A stretch of 7,509 bases of DNA from Saprospiraceae bacterium (GTDB lineage Bacteria; Bacteroidota; Bacteroidia; Bacteroidales; JAIPBB01). The stretch is from the NCBI GenBank assembly GCA_021739805.1, contig JAIPBB010000272.1, positions 1 through 7,509 of the forward strand, given 5' to 3'. The notes under the pieces are model-generated. The model saw only the letters and a list, made by a program, of their open reading frames with translations. It had not been told where the DNA came from and did not search any database. This document shows positions 5,362 through 7,509 of this stretch, piece after piece. Position numbers and translations under genes: made by a program. How positions within the stretch are numbered: position 1 is the stretch's first letter; each line of letters opens with the position of its first letter.

Positions 5362-7461
5362 ATGACACTCGCCGAAATATTAAAAGACTCAAATTATAAA
5401 CTTACTCAATTCAATCTTGTTGAAATTCACAATCTTGAACAAAGAATTATTCTAAAAGATGTTAGAGGGAACAAAACGCCCTATGTTAATTGTCTTATTC
5501 GAAAAAAGGAAATTAAACTCACTCCTGAAGAAGTGATTCGACAATTGTATTTGGATGTTCTCATTAATGATTATGGTTATCCGACTGACAGAATAGAGTT
5601 AGAATATTCAGTTTCTTTTGGTGTTGAAAAGAAAAGAGCTGATATTGTCATTTTCGATAAAATTGATACAAGGTCAATTTATATATTAATTGAGCTTAAA
5701 AAGCCAAAACTTAAAGAAGGGAAAGAGCAATTAAAATCATATTGTAATGCAACCGGAGCACCAATCGGGATTTGGACAAACGGAGATTCAATTTCCTTTT
5801 ATCACCGAAAAGACCCTAATTTTTTTATTGATATTCCTGCGATACCAAAAGCAGTAGAAAAATTATCCGATATACTTTCAGAACGATGGACAATTAAAGA
5901 CCTGGTTGAAAAAGACAAATTAAGAACCGAAAGAAAATCCTTGAAAGATTTGATTTTGGAAATGGAAGACGAAGTTTTGGCTAATGCAGGAGTTGATGTT
6001 TTTGAAGAAATGTTTAAACTGATTTTCACCAAACTTTATGACGAATTAGAATCAGGCAGAAATAAAAGCCGACATCTCGAATTCAGAAACTATGGAGATA
6101 CTGAAAGCGAACTAAAGGAAAAAATTCAAAACCTATTTGACAAAGCAAAGAAAAAATGGGAAGGTATATTTACAGATGATGCCAAAATTGATTTAACTAC
6201 TTCTCATCTTTCGGTTTGCGTTTCATCCTTGCAGGATGTGAAACTTTTTAACTCAAACCTGGATGTTGTTGACGATGCTTTTGAATATTTGATGAGTAAA
6301 AGCAGCAAAGGCGAAAAAGGACAGTATTTTACTCCACGCTATGTTATTGATATGTGTGTGAAAATGCTTGACCCTCAAGAAAACGAAACTATGATTGATA
6401 CTGCAGCCGGAAGTTGTGGTTTCCCTGTTCACACTATGTTTCATGTTTGGCAAAAAATACTTGAAGATGAAGGATTAGCAGAAAGTCATTTATTTACTTT
6501 GGAACAAAAACCGCCACGATGTATTGACTATGTAAACGAAAAAGTTTTTGCTATTGATTTCGATGAAAAATCGGTTCGTGTTGCCAGAACATTAAATTTA
6601 ATTGCAGGCGATGGACAAACAAATGTAATGCACTTAAACACTCTCGACTGGGAACGCTGGGATGAAAAAACCAATGATGAAAACTGGATAGATGTTTATA
6701 ATGAAGGTTGGAAAAGACTAAAAAAACTACGTGCAAATAAAAGCAGCAATAAAGAATTCCAATTTGATATTGTTATGGCAAATCCGCCATTTGCAGGAGA
6801 TATTAAAGAAAGCAGGATTTTAGCAAAATACGAATTAGGCAAAAAACCAAACGGAAAATACCAAACAGCAGTTGGACGTGATATTTTGTTTATCGAACGC
6901 AACTTGGATTTCTTAAAGCCCGGCGGACGCATGGCAGTTGTTTTACCACAAGGCAGATTTAATAATTCTTCGGATAAAAACATAAGGGATTTTATTGCCG
7001 AGCGATGCAGAATACTTGCAGTTGTTGGTTTAAACGGAAATGTCTTTAAACCACATACCGGAACAAAAACGAGTGTTTTATTTGTACAAAAATGGAATGA
7101 TAACCCTGATGCAGGAACTCTTTGCCCTAAAAAAGATGATTACCCAATTCTTTTTGCTACTATGCAGAAACCGAGTAAAGATAATAGTGGCGATAAAGTT
7201 TATTTGAATAAGAAAAATCTACCTGAACAATATAAACTTATGAAAAAAGCAGAAGAAGCCGAACAAGGAAAACTTGAATTAAAAGAAAAAGAGATAGAAT
7301 ATGTAAGTTCAGAAAAAGACCTTGAAGAATACGTATTAGACAGCCATGGTCACATGATTGTTGACCACGATTTATTTAGCCACGAAGGTATTACTCCGCC
7401 GGGAATAGCTGAAGCATTTCTCGAATTTGCAAAAAAAGAGGGTTTAAGTTTTTCGAAATAG
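5362..7461 (+). CDS. hsdM: Type I DNA adenine methyltransferase (HsdM) with N-terminal HsdR_N-like nuclease domain
   Basis: This 699-residue protein should methylate adenine N6 in DNA as the M subunit of a type I system. Residues about 53-160 resemble the HsdR N-terminal PD-(D/E)XK domain, with D94, then E111-L-K113, and the Q123-x3-Y127 motif, so the nuclease core looks intact. Residues about 205-310 resemble the helical HsdM N-domain (FEEMFKLIFTKLYDE). The methylase domain follows: QYFTPRYVIDMCVKM at 321-335, SAM motif I DTAAGSCGF at 346-354 (variant of DPACGSGGF), and catalytic NPPF at 474-477. The C-terminus (about 600-699) is charged and helical. It has no target-recognition domain, as expected if the following hsdS provides it. 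The protein is longer than a plain HsdM of about 500 residues because of the added N-terminal domain; this domain order is known in databases. Its base composition appears somewhat less AT-rich than the preceding operon, which may point to separate acquisition. Confidence 0.92.
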   Translation: MTLAEILKDSNYKLTQFNLVEIHNLEQRIILKDVRGNKTPYVNCLIRKKEIKLTPEEVIRQLYLDVLINDYGYPTDRIELEYSVSFGVEKKRADIVIFDKIDTRSIYILIELKKPKLKEGKEQLKSYCNATGAPIGIWTNGDSISFYHRKDPNFFIDIPAIPKAVEKLSDILSERWTIKDLVEKDKLRTERKSLKDLILEMEDEVLANAGVDVFEEMFKLIFTKLYDELESGRNKSRHLEFRNYGDTESELKEKIQNLFDKAKKKWEGIFTDDAKIDLTTSHLSVCVSSLQDVKLFNSNLDVVDDAFEYLMSKSSKGEKGQYFTPRYVIDMCVKMLDPQENETMIDTAAGSCGFPVHTMFHVWQKILEDEGLAESHLFTLEQKPPRCIDYVNEKVFAIDFDEKSVRVARTLNLIAGDGQTNVMHLNTLDWERWDEKTNDENWIDVYNEGWKRLKKLRANKSSNKEFQFDIVMANPPFAGDIKESRILAKYELGKKPNGKYQTAVGRDILFIERNLDFLKPGGRMAVVLPQGRFNNSSDKNIRDFIAERCRILAVVGLNGNVFKPHTGTKTSVLFVQKWNDNPDAGTLCPKKDDYPILFATMQKPSKDNSGDKVYLNKKNLPEQYKLMKKAEEAEQGKLELKEKEIEYVSSEKDLEEYVLDSHGHMIVDHDLFSHEGITPPGIAEAFLEFAKKEGLSFSK

Positions 7462-7509
7462 CCCTTTCAATGAAGCAAAATATAAGGCATTATTGGAGGG
7501 GCTGGAAAT
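7448..7509 (+). CDS. hsdS: 5' end of hsdS (specificity subunit), partial, start codon unclear
   Basis: From 7463 the frame one base ahead of hsdM encodes PFNEAKYKALLEGLE, which I recognise as the typical N-terminus of Bacteroidetes HsdS (NEAKYKALLEGLE followed by the first target-recognition domain). HsdS chooses the DNA sequence for the methylase and the restriction complex. The frame is open only from 7448, after a TAA at 7445-7447, and contains no ATG, GTG or TTG before the conserved residues. The hsdM stop at 7459-7461 sits in AAATAGCCC. A single extra G (AAATGAGCCC) would create an overlapping ATGA stop/start and the protein MSPFNEAKYK. The gene may thus be start-less, mis-sequenced by one base, or made by frameshifting from hsdM. 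It continues beyond the window. Confidence 0.6.

Noticed and set aside
6696..6983. Minus-strand 95-codon open frame inside hsdM
   Set aside because: It lies antisense to the conserved methylase motifs (NPPF region) and has no recognisable domain or promoter; it is a shadow of the real gene. Other antisense frames (956-1198, 2274-2573, 3685-3954) are rejected likewise.
7470..7509. ATG at 7470 as the start of the next gene
   Set aside because: It reads MKQNIRHYWRGWK, which has no recognisable identity, while the overlapping frame gives the HsdS N-terminus.

Overview
The window looks like a chromosomal segment of an AT-rich member of the Bacteroidetes (Bacteroidota). The pointers are: several intergenic copies of the phylum's -7 promoter octamer TAnnTTTG; an almost complete lack of Shine-Dalgarno sequences; a pyrE divergent from a NUDIX gene; a cluster of exported TPR, MORN/YwqK and TonB_C proteins with lipobox or signal peptides; and a Bacteroidetes-type HsdM. 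This is inferred from protein and promoter style. No rRNA or other phylogenetic marker is present.

Layout. (1) Positions 1-134 are intergenic, on the 3' side of pyrE. They hold a striking array of twelve phase-locked 8-bp units (15-110) that runs into a possible start codon of a minus-strand gene leaving the window (16 to 1). (2) 135-776 (minus) is pyrE, orotate phosphoribosyltransferase, and 779-1402 (plus) is a NUDIX hydrolase. Their start codons are only 2 bp apart, so each promoter must lie in the other gene's coding sequence or the transcripts must be almost leaderless. (3) 1403-1497 holds a good Bacteroidetes promoter (TTG, 19 bp, TATATTTG) whose -7 box overlaps one arm of a perfect 9-bp inverted repeat. 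(4) 1498-5280 holds four closely spaced plus-strand genes, probably one operon. All four products carry export signals: a probable beta-strand-rich lipoprotein (TTG start), a periplasmic TPR protein, a MORN-repeat protein ending in a TonB C-terminal domain, and a small lipoprotein with an EF-hand-like loop. They look like an uncharacterised envelope module. (5) 5281-5361 holds a second promoter candidate (TACATTTG) inside a short palindrome. (6) 5362-7461 encodes a 699-residue DNA adenine methyltransferase of type I HsdM kind with an N-terminal HsdR_N-like PD-(D/E)XK domain. Directly after it, 7463-7509 encodes the typical N-terminal residues of HsdS, but that frame has no ATG, GTG or TTG before the conserved part.

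How the parts work together. pyrE supplies OMP for pyrimidine synthesis, and the NUDIX gene is its usual divergent neighbour. The four exported proteins probably act together in the periplasm or outer membrane; their function is unknown. The last genes are the start of a type I restriction-modification locus (M, then S; any hsdR would lie beyond the window). The clearest items to check are the apparent loss of the hsdS start codon, the nuclease-methyltransferase fusion, the 8-bp array and the unnamed envelope operon.
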